A stretch of 64,000 nt of DNA, taken from the NCBI RefSeq assembly GCF_000495915.1, contig NZ_AOFQ01000031.1, positions 57,623-121,622 of the forward strand. Direction: 5' to 3'. This stretch comes from Stutzerimonas chloritidismutans AW-1 (GTDB taxonomy: Bacteria; Pseudomonadota; Gammaproteobacteria; Pseudomonadales; Pseudomonadaceae). The translations under genes were made by a program, and so were the position numbers. Below are positions 45,980 to 55,283 of the stretch, one piece after another (position 1 is the first letter of the stretch; every line of letters begins with the position of its first letter). The notes under the pieces were generated by a model, which was given only the letters and a program-made list of their open reading frames with translations, had not been told where the DNA came from and searched no databases.

Positions 45980-46696
45980 ATGACTGACGCAGAAAGCGAG
46001 CTGCATCATTTCGACCGGCGCATGGTCTGGGCCGGTTTTCGCCAGCTCGCGCCGATTTCCATCTTCGTCACCCTGTTCGGCGCCGCCTTCGGCCTCGCCG
46101 CAGTGCAGACCGGGCTGGACGATTCGGTGATCCTGGCGATGAGCGCGCTGGTGTTCGCCGGCGCCTCGCAGTTCGCCGCGCTGGAGCTGTGGGGCACGCA
46201 GGTGCCGCTGCTCACCCTGATGATCACGGTGTTTGCCATCAACGCCCGCCACCTGCTGATGGGCGCCACACTCTATCCCTGGTTGCGCCAGCTGCCGCCG
46301 GGCAGGCGCTACGGGGTGATGCTGATCGCCTCGGACGCCAACTGGGCGATGGCCATGCAGGCCTTCAACCGCAACCGCCCGGGTTTCGGCCTGCTGCTCG
46401 GTGGCGGCCTGGCGCTCTGGTCGTTCTGGGTGGTCGGCAGTTGGCTGGGCATCCATTTCGGCAGTGCAGTCAGCGACCCGAAGCGCCTGGGGCTGGACAT
46501 GGTGATGGGCTGCTTTCTGCTGGCCATGGTGGTGGGCGGCGAAAAGAACCTGCGCATGCTAGTGATCTGGAGCGTTGCCGCCGGCGCCTCGCTGCTCGCC
46601 TTCCGTTACCTGCCGGAGAACAGCCACGTGGTGGTGGGTGCCCTCGCCGGTGGCGCGACCGGGCTGCTGTGGAAGGAGAAAGCGCGTGAATCTTGA
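45980..46696 (+). CDS. azlC: AzlC-family branched-chain amino acid exporter, large subunit
   Basis: This 238-residue membrane protein with seven to eight helices contains the AzlC stretch FAGASQFAALELWGTQVPLLTLMITVFAINARHLLMG. The family exports branched-chain amino acids or azaleucine together with AzlD. The ATG at 45980 is eight bases after GGAGG; an overlapping ATG at 45976 is in another frame. The downstream azlD gene overlaps its end. Confidence 0.92.
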   Translation: MTDAESELHHFDRRMVWAGFRQLAPISIFVTLFGAAFGLAAVQTGLDDSVILAMSALVFAGASQFAALELWGTQVPLLTLMITVFAINARHLLMGATLYPWLRQLPPGRRYGVMLIASDANWAMAMQAFNRNRPGFGLLLGGGLALWSFWVVGSWLGIHFGSAVSDPKRLGLDMVMGCFLLAMVVGGEKNLRMLVIWSVAAGASLLAFRYLPENSHVVVGALAGGATGLLWKEKARES

Positions 46697-46994
46697 TGCG
46701 ACGGGCGCAGGCGCGCTGACCGTGGTGCTGGTCATGGCACTGGTGACCCTGGCGACGCGCTGGGGCGGCGTGTTCGTCATGGCCTTCGTGCCCATCAGCG
46801 ACCGCGTCCGCCAGTTCATCACCGCCATGTCCGGCTCGGTGCTGGTGGCGATCGTCGCGCCGATGGCCTTGCAGGGTGATGCTGGCGCGCGATTGGCGCT
46901 GCTAGCCACGGCAGTGACCATGCTGGTGCTGAAGAAGCCGCTGCCGGCGATTGCCGCCGGCATCCTCGCCGCAGCGTTGGTCAGGCAATTCTGA
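46686..46994 (+). CDS. azlD: AzlD-family small subunit
   Basis: This 102-residue membrane protein has three to four helices (VVLVMALVTLATRWGGVFVMAF; TAVTMLVLKKPLPAIAAGILAAALVRQF). It begins with GTG at 46686, inside the last codons of azlC, with GGAG seven bases upstream. The overlap implies coupled translation with AzlC. Confidence 0.9.
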   Translation: MNLDATGAGALTVVLVMALVTLATRWGGVFVMAFVPISDRVRQFITAMSGSVLVAIVAPMALQGDAGARLALLATAVTMLVLKKPLPAIAAGILAAALVRQF

Positions 46995-46999
46995 GCCGC

Positions 47000-47019
47000 A
47001 GCGGCCGATCGCGGCCGCT
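47000..47019 (+). terminator. hairpin after azlD
   Basis: AGCGGCCG (47000-47007) and CGGCCGCT (47012-47019) form a perfect 8-bp stem with loop ATCG, six bases past the azlD stop. No T-run follows, so termination is probable but not certain. The remaining intergenic DNA to 47377 holds the udh control region. Confidence 0.5.
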
Positions 47020-47130
47020 CAGGACACCGAGTTTGGCAGCCTCCATAGCAGTCATTACCGTGTGCACCAGCAGCGCGTCGGCATTGTGCTGGCCGCGCAC
47101 CAACCTCGTTACGCACTCCACTTTCGAAAA

Positions 47131-47144
47131 GTCATCATACAACT
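47131..47144. promoter_or_regulatory. upstream regulon operator near udh
   Basis: GTCATCATACAACT, read in reverse as AGTTGTATGATGAC, matches the kdgD/gntR site at 12 of 14 bases. It lies 199 bases upstream of a second site at the udh promoter, an arrangement that could allow looping. Confidence 0.5.
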
Positions 47145-47291
47145 ATCGAAAATATTGCTGGCAGCGCCCCGCTTTTATCAATCTCGGGTGCCGCTCCTCT
47201 GGAGCCCTCTGTCGCAGCGCTTTAGCTTGGACAACACAACGGAAGTGACGCTGAAAAGCAACATATGTCATCAAATACGACTTTAAGCGTG

Positions 47292-47343
47292 TTGACATTC
47301 ATGCGGCTAGATGCTGATATTTGACACATGTCATATGACAACA
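47292..47343 (+). promoter_or_regulatory. udh promoter with operator at the start point
   Basis: TTGACA (47292-47297) and TGATAT (47315-47320) are 17 bases apart. GTCATATGACAACA (47330-47343) begins about where transcription should start and shares 13 bases with the porin operator at 23411. This is the same layout as at the porin and gudD2 promoters. Confidence 0.65.
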
Positions 47344-47377
47344 GATGACTTCAAGAACAATAATGACAGGCACCCCG

Positions 47378-48193
47378 ATGACTACCACCCCCAATCCCAC
47401 GCTTGGCCGTCTTCTGCTCACCGGAGCGGCAGGCGGCCTTGGCAAGGTCTTACGCGAAAAGCTGCAGCCCTACGCCCGCATCATCCGACTGTCCGATATC
47501 GCGCCGATGGCTCCAGCAGCCGGTGAACACGAGGAGGTCATGCCCTGCGACCTCGCCGACAAGGCCGCCGTGCATGCCCTGTGCGAAGGTGTCGACGCCA
47601 TCGCCCACTTCGGCGGTGTCTCCGTCGAGCGGCCGTTCGAGGAAATCCTCGACGCCAATATCCGCGGCACCTTCCACATCTACGAAGCAGCCCGCCTGCA
47701 CGGCATCAAGCGCGTGGTTTTCGCCAGCTCCAACCACGTGATCGGCTTCTACCCGCAGTCCGAGACTCTGGACACCCACGCCCCACGCCGCCCGGATGGC
47801 TACTACGGCCTTTCCAAGTCCTACGGCGAGGACATGGCGAATTTCTATTACGACCGCTACGGCATCGAGACCGTCAGCATCCGCATCGGCTCCTCGTTTC
47901 CCGAGCCGGCCAACCGCCGGATGATGAGCACCTGGCTCAGTTTCCGCGATCTCACCGAGCTGATGCGCTGCGCGCTGTTCACCCCAGCGGTCGGTCATAC
48001 CGTGGTCTACGGCATGTCCGCCAACCGCGACGTCTGGTGGGACAACCATCTCGCGGCGCACCTGGGCTTCCAAGCGCAGGACAGCTCCGAGGTGTTCCGC
48101 GACAAGGTCGAGCAGCAACCGCCATACAGCGCTGACGACCCCGCCGGCATCTACCAGGGTGGCGCCTTCGTCGCGGCCGGCCCCTTCGACTGA
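47378..48193 (+). CDS. udh: uronate dehydrogenase
   Basis: This NAD-dependent extended SDR enzyme of 271 residues oxidises D-glucuronate or D-galacturonate to the aldarolactone. Landmarks are LLTGAAGGLGKVLREKL (residues 11-27), RLSDIAPMAPAAG (NAD-specific Asp), HFGGVSVERPFEEIL, FASSNHVIGFY, and the catalytic YYGLSKSYGED near 136-146. The sequence closely follows known Pseudomonas Udh. The start MTTTPNPT is chosen by family alignment; two ATGs lie a few codons upstream in frame and the ribosome site is weak. It is first in the udh-lactonase-TRAP operon. Confidence 0.95.
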   Translation: MTTTPNPTLGRLLLTGAAGGLGKVLREKLQPYARIIRLSDIAPMAPAAGEHEEVMPCDLADKAAVHALCEGVDAIAHFGGVSVERPFEEILDANIRGTFHIYEAARLHGIKRVVFASSNHVIGFYPQSETLDTHAPRRPDGYYGLSKSYGEDMANFYYDRYGIETVSIRIGSSFPEPANRRMMSTWLSFRDLTELMRCALFTPAVGHTVVYGMSANRDVWWDNHLAAHLGFQAQDSSEVFRDKVEQQPPYSADDPAGIYQGGAFVAAGPFD

Positions 48194-48235
48194 TCGCCCC
48201 CCCTTCGCCCGCGTACAACAACAAAGAGAAACGCA

Positions 48236-49126
48236 ATGGCCCGTGAAGCTGAACTCATCGCCGACCTGCGCTGCGCCACCGGCGAAAGCCCGGTCTGGGT
48301 CGCCGCCGAACAGGCGCTGTACTGGGTCGACATCCCCAACCGCGAGCTGCTGCGCTGGAGCGCTGCCGACGGCCAGGTTTCACGCTGGCAGGGCGAGCAG
48401 ATGCTGGCCTGCATCGCGCGCCACGGCGACGGCTGGGTGGCCGGCATGGAGAGCGGCTTCTTCGCCCTGCAGACGCGCCCGGACGGCCGGCTCGACAGCC
48501 GCGCGCTGGCGACCATCGAGCACCAGCTGGTGGACATGCGCATGAACGATGGCCGCTGCGATCGCCAGGGCCGTTTCTGGGCCGGCAGCATGGCGCTGGA
48601 CATGGCCGCCGGGCACCCGGTCGGCGCGCTCTACCGGCTGGATCGCGATGCCAACGATGCGCCGCTGCGGCCGCAGCTCGACGGTTTCATCGTGCCCAAC
48701 GGCCTGGCCTTCAGCCCGGACGGGCGAACCATGTACCTGTCCGATTCGCACCCCAGCGTGCAGAAGATCTGGGCCTTCGATTACGACACGAACAGCGGCA
48801 CGCCGACCGGCCGACGCCTGTTCGTCGACATGCTCGACCACCCCGGCCGACCCGACGGTGCCGCAGTGGATGCCGACGGCTGCTACTGGATCTGCGGCAA
48901 CGACGCCGGGCTGATCCACCGTTTCACGCCGGATGGCCGCCTGGACCGCTCGCTCGCCGTGCCGGTGAAGAAACCGACCATGTGCGCCTTCGGCGGCTCG
49001 CGGCTGGAGACCCTGTTCGTCACCTCGATCCGCCCCGGCGGCGATCTGAGCGACCAGCCGCTGGCCGGCGGCGTCTTCGCGCTCCATCCCGGCGTGGCCG
49101 GACTGGAGGAACCCGCTTTCAACTGA
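48236..49126 (+). CDS. SMP-30/gluconolactonase-family aldarolactonase
   Basis: This six-bladed beta-propeller hydrolase has 296 residues. Metal ligands are suggested by CATGESPVWVAAEQALYWVD (Glu near 17), RMNDGRCDRQGRFWAG (Asn/Asp near 103), FIVPNGLAFSPDG (Asn near 155) and HPGRPDGAAVDADG (Asp near 205). It should open the glucaro- or galactarolactone made by Udh, whose gene is 42 bases upstream. Gluconolactone or arabinolactone hydrolysis is possible by family, but the operon argues for an aldarolactone. Confidence 0.9.
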   Translation: MAREAELIADLRCATGESPVWVAAEQALYWVDIPNRELLRWSAADGQVSRWQGEQMLACIARHGDGWVAGMESGFFALQTRPDGRLDSRALATIEHQLVDMRMNDGRCDRQGRFWAGSMALDMAAGHPVGALYRLDRDANDAPLRPQLDGFIVPNGLAFSPDGRTMYLSDSHPSVQKIWAFDYDTNSGTPTGRRLFVDMLDHPGRPDGAAVDADGCYWICGNDAGLIHRFTPDGRLDRSLAVPVKKPTMCAFGGSRLETLFVTSIRPGGDLSDQPLAGGVFALHPGVAGLEEPAFN

Positions 49127-49206
49127 CTCACCAGGGAAGGGCCGCTGCGTGCCCAACCTCGCTTCTCGCAACGCTGCACACCAACAAAAACAAGATGGAG
49201 AGTGTC

Positions 49207-50178
49207 ATGAACCTCAAACGCAAGTTGCTCGTTACCGCCCTACCCTTCGCCTTCTGCGTCAGCGGGCTGGCACATGCCATGACGCTGAAGATTGCCGAGA
49301 TCCACCCGGCCGGCTACCCCACGGTGGTCGCGCAGGAGAACATGGGCAAGAAGATCGCCGAAGCCACCAAGGGCGAACTGGATTACCGCATGTTCGCCGG
49401 CGGTGTTCTCGGCTCGGAAAAGGAAGTGGTCGAGCAGGTGCAGCTCGGCGCGGTACAGATGACCCGCGTCAGCCTCGGCACCCTCGGACCGGTGGTCCCG
49501 GACGTCAACGTGTTCAACATGCCGTTCGTGTTCCGCGACCATGAACACATGCGCAAGGTCATCGATGGCGACATCGGCCAGGAGATCCTCGACAAGATCA
49601 CCAACTCCGAATTCAACATGGTCGGCCTGGCCTAGATGGACGGCGGCGTGCGCAACCTCTACACCAAGGAGCCGGTACGCAGTCTGGAAGACCTCAAGGG
49701 TATGAAGATCCGCGTGATCGGCAACCCGATGTTCATCGAAACCTTCAACGCCCTGGGCGCCAGCGGTATCGCCATGGACACCGGCGAGATCTTCAGCGCA
49801 TTGCAGAGCGGCGTGATCGACGGTGCCGAGAACAACCCGCCGACCATGCTTGAGCACAACCACTTCCGCAACGCCAAGTACTACAGCCTGACCGGCCATC
49901 TGATCCTGCCCGAGCCGATCGTGATCTCCAAGACCACCTGGAACAAGCTCAGCGCCGAACAGCAGGACCTGGTGAAGAAGTTCGCCAAGGAAGCGCAGTT
50001 CGAAGAGCGCAAGTTGTGGGACGAGAAGTCCGCCGCCAGCGAAGCCAAACTCAAGGAAGCCGGGGTCGAGTTCATCGAAATCGACAAGAAACCCTTCTTC
50101 GACGCCACCGCGCCGATCCGCGAGAAGTACGGCGCGCCATACGCCGAACTGATCAAGCGCATCGAAGCCGTTCAGTAA
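49207..50178 (+). pseudogene. dctP: TRAP transporter binding protein DctP with in-frame stop
   Basis: The 323-codon frame encodes a DctP-type periplasmic binding protein: signal peptide to about residue 24 (SGLAHA), then ...VFNMPFVFRDHEHMRKVIDG. Codon 143 is TAG (49633-49635), where family members usually have Trp (GLAWMDGG context), so a single TGG to TAG change is the simplest explanation. After it the frame continues without change (MDGGVRNLYTKEPVRSLEDLKGMKIRV with the conserved Arg). As read the protein is truncated and the transporter would not bind substrate. Context suggests galacturonate/glucuronate as ligand. Suppression or a base-call error are alternatives. Confidence 0.88.
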
Positions 50179-50195
50179 TCCTCGTGCAAGCGCAT

Positions 50196-50217
50196 CGCGG
50201 CGGCCCGTGCCGTCGCG
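50196..50217 (+). promoter_or_regulatory. intra-operon hairpin after dctP
   Basis: CGCGGCGGC (50196-50204) and GCCGTCGCG (50209-50217) pair over nine positions (one G-U) with loop CCGT. It lies at the same relative place as the stem after tctC, between binding-protein and membrane-subunit genes. Confidence 0.5.
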
Positions 50218-50236
50218 GTGCAACCGGTGGACTCTC

Positions 50237-50764
50237 ATGAAAAACCTGGTTCTGGGCGTCAATGACGCCATCTATCGCACCTGCGTCATCGTCGCGGCCA
50301 CGGCGATCGTGATCATGGCGACGATCATTCCGTGGGGCGTGTTCAGCCGTTACGCACTGGGCCAGGGCCTCGGCTGGCCCGAGCCCATCGCCATCCTGCT
50401 GATGGTGCTGTTCACCTTCGTCGGTGCCGCCGCCAGCTACCGCGCCGGCGCGCACATGGCCGTGCAGGTGCTCAGTGATCGCCTGCCGCCGATGGCCCAG
50501 CCCTTCATCATCCTGTTCGTACGCCTGGCCATGGCGGCTATCAGCCTGTTCATGCTGATCTGGGGCTACAAGCTATGCCTGGCCACATGGAACCAGTACC
50601 TCAGCACCCTGACCTGGATGCGCGTCGGTATCAGCTACGCGCCGATTCCGCTGGGCGGCTTCATCACCCTGCTGTTCGTCATCGAGCAACTGCTGTACGG
50701 CGACCAGAGCAAGCGGCGGGTCGTCGATTACGAAGCCCGCGAAGAGTCCAAGGAGTCCGTGTAA
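50237..50764 (+). CDS. dctQ: TRAP transporter small membrane subunit DctQ
   Basis: This 175-residue protein has four membrane helices. The conserved WGVFSRYALGQGLGWPEPIAILLM stretch near residues 32-56 and the short acidic C-terminus are typical of DctQ. Its TAA stop overlaps the dctM ATG by one base (TAATG), so the two membrane subunits are translated together. Confidence 0.92.
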   Translation: MKNLVLGVNDAIYRTCVIVAATAIVIMATIIPWGVFSRYALGQGLGWPEPIAILLMVLFTFVGAAASYRAGAHMAVQVLSDRLPPMAQPFIILFVRLAMAAISLFMLIWGYKLCLATWNQYLSTLTWMRVGISYAPIPLGGFITLLFVIEQLLYGDQSKRRVVDYEAREESKESV

Positions 50765-52044
50765 TGGATGCCGTCGTCCTGTTGGGCAGCTTCATCGTCC
50801 TCATTCTGCTACGTGTTCCGGTGGCCTACTCGCTCGGCCTGGCCACCCTGGCCGGCGCCTGGTGGATCGATATTCCCCTGCACGCCGTGATGATCCAGAT
50901 CGCCGGCGGCGTGAACAAATTCTCCCTGCTCGCCATTCCGTTCTTCGTCCTGGCCGGCGCGATTATGGCCGAAGGCGGCATGGCCCGCCGCCTGGTCGCC
51001 TTCGCCGGGGTGCTGGTCGGCTTCGTCCGCGGCGGCCTGTCGCTGGTCAACATCACCGCCTCGACCTTCTTCGGCGCCATCTCCGGTTCATCCCTGGCGG
51101 ACACCGCCTCGGTCGGCTCGGTGTTGATTCCCGAGATGGAAAAGAAGGGCTACCCGCGGGAGTTCTCCACCGCGGTGACCATTTCCGGCTCGGTGCAGGC
51201 GCTTCTGACTCCACCCAGTCACAACTCGGTGATCTACTCGCTGGCCGCCGGCGGCACCGTGTCGATCTCCGCGCTGTTCGTCGCCGGCATCGGCCCGGGC
51301 CTGCTGCTCAGCACCGCCATGGCCGCGCTCTGCCTGCTGTTCGCCCGCAAGCGCAACTACCCCAAGGGCGAAGTGGTGCCGCTGCGCCAGGCGCTGAAGA
51401 TCTGCGTCGAGGCGCTGTGGGGCCTGATGACCATGGTGATCATCCTCGGCGGCATTCTCTCCGGCGTGTTCACCGCCACCGAGTCCGCCGCGGTGGCGGT
51501 GGTCTGGGCCTTCTTCGTCACCATGTTCATCTATCGCGACTACAAGTGGCGCGAGCTGCCGAAGATGCTGCACCGCACGGTGCGCACGCTTTCCATCGTG
51601 ATGATCCTGATCGCCTTCGCCGCCAGCTTCGGCTACATCATGACGTTGATGCAGATCCCGTCGAAGATCACCACCGCGTTCCTGACCCTGTCGGACAACC
51701 GCTACGTGATCCTCATGTGCGTCAACCTGATGCTGCTGGTGCTGGGCACGCTGATGGACATGGCGCCGCTGATCCTGATCCTCACGCCGATCCTGCTGCC
51801 GGTGGTGACGTCGTTTGGCGTCGACCCGGTGCACTTCGGCATGATCATGCTGGTCAATCTGGGGATCGGCCTGATTACCCCGCCGGTCGGTGCGGTACTC
51901 TTCGTCGGTGCCGCCATCGGCAAGGTCACCATCGAGAACACGGTGAAAGCGCTGCTGCCGTTCTACGCCGCGCTGTTCGCCGTGCTGATGGCGGTGACCT
52001 ATATCCCGATGATTTCGCTGTGGCTGCCGAGCGTAGTGCTCTGA
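50764..52044 (+). CDS. dctM: TRAP transporter large membrane subunit DctM
   Basis: This 426-residue protein has about 12 helices and belongs to the DctM/ion-transporter superfamily. Motifs include IPFFVLAGAIMAEGGMARRLV, TASTFFGAISGSSLADTASVG, LTPPSHNSVIYSLAAGG and GLITPPVGAVLFVGAAIG. It carries solute with Na+ symport once delivered by DctP. It ends the udh operon and is followed by a large palindromic terminator-like repeat. Confidence 0.95.
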   Translation: MDAVVLLGSFIVLILLRVPVAYSLGLATLAGAWWIDIPLHAVMIQIAGGVNKFSLLAIPFFVLAGAIMAEGGMARRLVAFAGVLVGFVRGGLSLVNITASTFFGAISGSSLADTASVGSVLIPEMEKKGYPREFSTAVTISGSVQALLTPPSHNSVIYSLAAGGTVSISALFVAGIGPGLLLSTAMAALCLLFARKRNYPKGEVVPLRQALKICVEALWGLMTMVIILGGILSGVFTATESAAVAVVWAFFVTMFIYRDYKWRELPKMLHRTVRTLSIVMILIAFAASFGYIMTLMQIPSKITTAFLTLSDNRYVILMCVNLMLLVLGTLMDMAPLILILTPILLPVVTSFGVDPVHFGMIMLVNLGIGLITPPVGAVLFVGAAIGKVTIENTVKALLPFYAALFAVLMAVTYIPMISLWLPSVVL

Positions 52045-52083
52045 TCCAGCTCACGATCTGCTGCGCGTCGGCCCTCCTGCGTT

Positions 52084-52141
52084 AAAAACAGGCTCGGAAT
52101 GCTCATTTACAAAAGTAAACTCCGCTTCCTCGCCTGTTTTT
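52084..52141. terminator. large palindromic repeat/terminator after dctM
   Basis: AAAAACAGGC (52084-52093) and GCCTGTTTTT (52132-52141) are perfect 10-bp arms around an inner imperfect dyad (TTTAC-AAAA-GTAAA at 52106-52119). The arms begin with A and end with T, so it can terminate in both directions. The inner text (GCTCGGAATGCTCATTTAC... CTCCGCTTCCTCGCC) looks like an intergenic repeat seen in many Pseudomonas genomes; that part is from memory. Confidence 0.7.
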
Positions 52142-52267
52142 GCCTTGTAGGGCTCTAGCTCGCAAGATCTCACACACTGCCTGCTTCGCTGCATCGTTTG
52201 CCGAGATACTCGCCCAAGCAAAGCCGCCTTGTGGGCAGCGCCTCGTTTAAGGACGTATCGCCCTGCC

Positions 52268-53173
52268 ATGTTAGCCACGCCGTTTCCACGCCACATCGCT
52301 GTACTGGTCCTGGCCACCCTGGCCTGTTCATTCGCGGCCAACCACATCGCCGCGCGGATCGCCTTCGATCACGGCACCGGCCTGCTACTGGCCATGCTCT
52401 TTCGCGCCGGGGTGACCCTGCTGGCGCTGGCCGCACTGGTGTTCTGGCGCCGCGAATCGCTGCGCCTGAGCCCTGCCACCTGGCGCTGGCAAATCCTGCT
52501 CGGCCTGCTGATCGCGGTGCAGAGCTTCTGCATCTATTCGGCGGTCGCACGCATTCCGGTGGCGCTGGCGCTGCTGGTGGTGAACCTCTCGCCAATCCTG
52601 CTGGCGCTGCTCACCTGGGCGCTCGGCGGCCCGCGGCCGACTCGCCAGGCACTGGCGATCATGGGGCTGATCCTGTTCGGCCTGGTACTGGTGCTGGATG
52701 TACCGGCGCGCCTGCTCGGCAGCGCAGCGCCGGATGGCCAGTGGGTCGCGGGCATCCTCTTCAGCCTGACGGCAGCTGCGGTATTTGCGGTGGCGCTGTG
52801 GGTCACCGAGCACAAGCTGTCGAGCATGGCCGGCTCGGTGCGCAGCATGCTGACCCTGATCGTGGTATTCACCGCCTCCGCCCTGCTCGGCGCCAGCGAC
52901 CTGATTCCGGGTGGGCTCGGCCTGCCCAATGCAACCGCCGGCTGGATCGCCCTCGCCTGCCTGGTGCTGCTTTACGGCGCGGCGTTCTCGACACTGTTCA
53001 TCTGCATGCCGCGGCTTAACATCGCGCGCAATGCGCCGGTGATGAACATGGAGCCGGTGGCCGGCATGGTGCTGGGCTGGCTGATCCTCGGGCAGGTACT
53101 CGGGGCCATGCAAGTGCTCGGCGGCCTGATCGTGGTCGGCGGTATCGTGCTGCTGGCCTACCGCAAAAATTGA
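52268..53173 (+). CDS. EamA-family (DMT) transporter
   Basis: This 301-residue drug/metabolite-type permease has ten predicted helices in two EamA repeats (residues about 1-135 and 150-300). The EPVAGMVLGWLILGQVL segment near the end is a common DMT signature. The ATG at 52268 is not preceded by a strong ribosome site. The substrate is unknown; members export amino acids or metabolites. It is separate from the udh operon. Confidence 0.85.
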   Translation: MLATPFPRHIAVLVLATLACSFAANHIAARIAFDHGTGLLLAMLFRAGVTLLALAALVFWRRESLRLSPATWRWQILLGLLIAVQSFCIYSAVARIPVALALLVVNLSPILLALLTWALGGPRPTRQALAIMGLILFGLVLVLDVPARLLGSAAPDGQWVAGILFSLTAAAVFAVALWVTEHKLSSMAGSVRSMLTLIVVFTASALLGASDLIPGGLGLPNATAGWIALACLVLLYGAAFSTLFICMPRLNIARNAPVMNMEPVAGMVLGWLILGQVLGAMQVLGGLIVVGGIVLLAYRKN

Positions 53174-53250
53174 TGGTGCAGCCGCCCCCCCAGTCATTCG
53201 GCAATGATGGAACGCTGCATTCGGAGCTGATCCGCTACCTTGGAAAGCGG

Positions 53251-53823
53251 CTACAGAATCGCGGAAGCGGCTAGCGCAAGCCCAATCAAGGTGAAAGCGA
53301 ATGCCAGGAAGGCGAAAAGCCCATCCCTCGCTACGAGCGCTAAACCGAAAGTGATCAGGGCGAGGCCGGCGAGATTCGCGGAAAAAGGCACCAGTTCCAT
53401 GGGCGGCATCATCGCCGCGACCAACAGACTGCACGCCGCGATGAAGTAGCTGGCATTACCTTCTACAAAGGCCGAGAGCCGCGGCTTGATCATCCGGTCG
53501 ATCCAGCTCACCGGGCGCTCCATACGTTGCAGCGCTCGGTCCAGCCGAGCTTTCTCAATGCTGCGCTTGAGCATCGTCTGCGGCAGCCAGAACTGCTTGC
53601 GTCCCATAAGAAGCTGAATCGACACCAAGGCAACGATCACTCCCACCAGGGTCGGCACTCCCGGGATATCGCCTATCAGTGGCATCACCACGATCAGGCC
53701 AGCCAGCACCAGGAAACTTCCAAACGACCGCGTACCCAGGCTTTCCATGATGTCGCCCAATGCAACCCGTCCATCCTCCTCCGGGGTTGCTCGAATCTTG
53801 TCGATCAGCTGTTCCAGGTTCAT
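53251..53823 (-). CDS. ExoD-family membrane protein
   Basis: This 190-residue membrane protein is related to rhizobial ExoD (exopolysaccharide synthesis). The soluble start MNLEQLIDKIRATPEEDGRVALGDIMESLGTR is followed by paired helices with GLIVVMPLIGDIPGVPTL, a hydrophilic loop including RPVSWIDRMIKPRL, and more helices. GGAGGGAGACGAA is directly before the ATG at 53823. No polysaccharide genes are adjacent. Its role in Pseudomonas is unknown. Confidence 0.85.
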   Translation of the reverse strand: MNLEQLIDKIRATPEEDGRVALGDIMESLGTRSFGSFLVLAGLIVVMPLIGDIPGVPTLVGVIVALVSIQLLMGRKQFWLPQTMLKRSIEKARLDRALQRMERPVSWIDRMIKPRLSAFVEGNASYFIAACSLLVAAMMPPMELVPFSANLAGLALITFGLALVARDGLFAFLAFAFTLIGLALAASAIL

Positions 53824-55283
53824 TTCGTCTCCCTCCTGCCGGGACCAGTGGCTGCCATGGCTAACCGGCATTCGCCGCCGATGCTTCGCAAGCTGCGCCG
53901 TTCATCGTTGCTCGCTGCCACCCTGCGTAGCGGGACGGCGCTTGGCCTTTTCACGATCGAGCCGGGTAGGCGGCCGTCGGTTGGTCAGCCATCTTCTGAC
54001 CAGCAGGTAGAACAGCGGGATATAGAACAGCCCGAGCAGGGTGGACAGCAGCATGCCGCCCATCACTCCGGTGCCCACGGCGTTACGTGCGGCCGAACCC
54101 GGCCCGGTCGAGAGCACCAGCGGCAGCATGCCGAGAACAAAGGTGAGCGAGGTCATGAGGATCGGCCGGAAACGCATCCGTACCGCGTTGAGCACCGCCG
54201 TCATCAGCGGTTCGCCCTTGGCTTCTTCCTCGATGGCGAATTCGACGATCAGGATCGCGGTCTTCGCCGAAAGGCCGATGATCGCCACCAGCCCGACGTT
54301 GAAATAGACGTCTGCCGCCAGGCCACGCAGCATGGAAAACAGCACAGCCCCGAGGGCCCCGAATGGTGCGACCAGCAGGACGGCGATGGGTACCGACCAG
54401 CTTTCGTACAACCCGGCGAGCACCATCAGCACGGTCAACAACGACAGGCCAAGGAGCCAGTAGAGCTGACCGGACGCTTGCTGCTCCTCATAGGAGGCGC
54501 CCGACCACTCGAAATCGAATCCTTCCGGCAGCTCCTCGGCCAGGCGCTCCATCTCCGCCATTGCCTCGCCGGTGGTGTAGCCCGAAGCGCTGCTACCGGA
54601 AATGCTCATGGTGGAATAGCCGTTGTAGCGCTGCAGCTGGGAAGGCCCGGCACTCCATTCGACCGTGGAAACGCGCCAAAGGGCACAGCCTCGCCCTGCT
54701 GGTCCAGTACCTTCAGCGCCAGCACATCCTGCGGTTGCATCCTGAACGGTGCGTCGGCCTGCAGCAGCACCTGCAGGACGCGCCCGCCACGGGTGAAGTC
54801 ATTGGCATAGGCGCTGCCGAAGGCCATGGTCAGGGTAGCGTTGACCTCCTCGATCGACAGGCCAAGCGCTCGCGCCTTGATTCGATCGATGCGAACCCTG
54901 AGCCGCGGTGCCTCGTCATCGCCGGACGGCCGTACATCCTCCAGCGCATCGCTTTTACCGGCGGCCTTGATCAACGCCTCGCGCGCCTCATAGAGCGCCT
55001 CATAACCATGCCCGCTGCGGTCCTGCAGTTTGAAGCTGAAACCGCCCGTTTCGCCCAGCGATGGAATGGACGATCGGTTCACCGCGTAGACCTTTGCCTC
55101 CTTGATCTGCTTGAAGGCATCGGTTGCCTGGCGCACCAGTTCCGGTGCCGTTTCCTCATCGCCGGGACGCTCATCCCAGGGAACCATGCGTACATAAGCC
55201 GTGGCATGCCCCTGGCCCTGCCCCGCCGCACTGTGGCCATACACCAGCGTGGTATTCGCAACCAGCGGATGGTCATGAAAATA

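Noticed and set aside
45649..45981. Minus-strand frame of about 110 codons upstream of azlC
   Set aside because: It has no ribosome site, domain or hydrophobic pattern, and overlaps the azlC start region.
49633..49635. Selenocysteine or pyrrolysine reading of the dctP stop
   Set aside because: UAG would be pyrrolysine, which pseudomonads do not use, and the family residue here is Trp. A point mutation is simpler.
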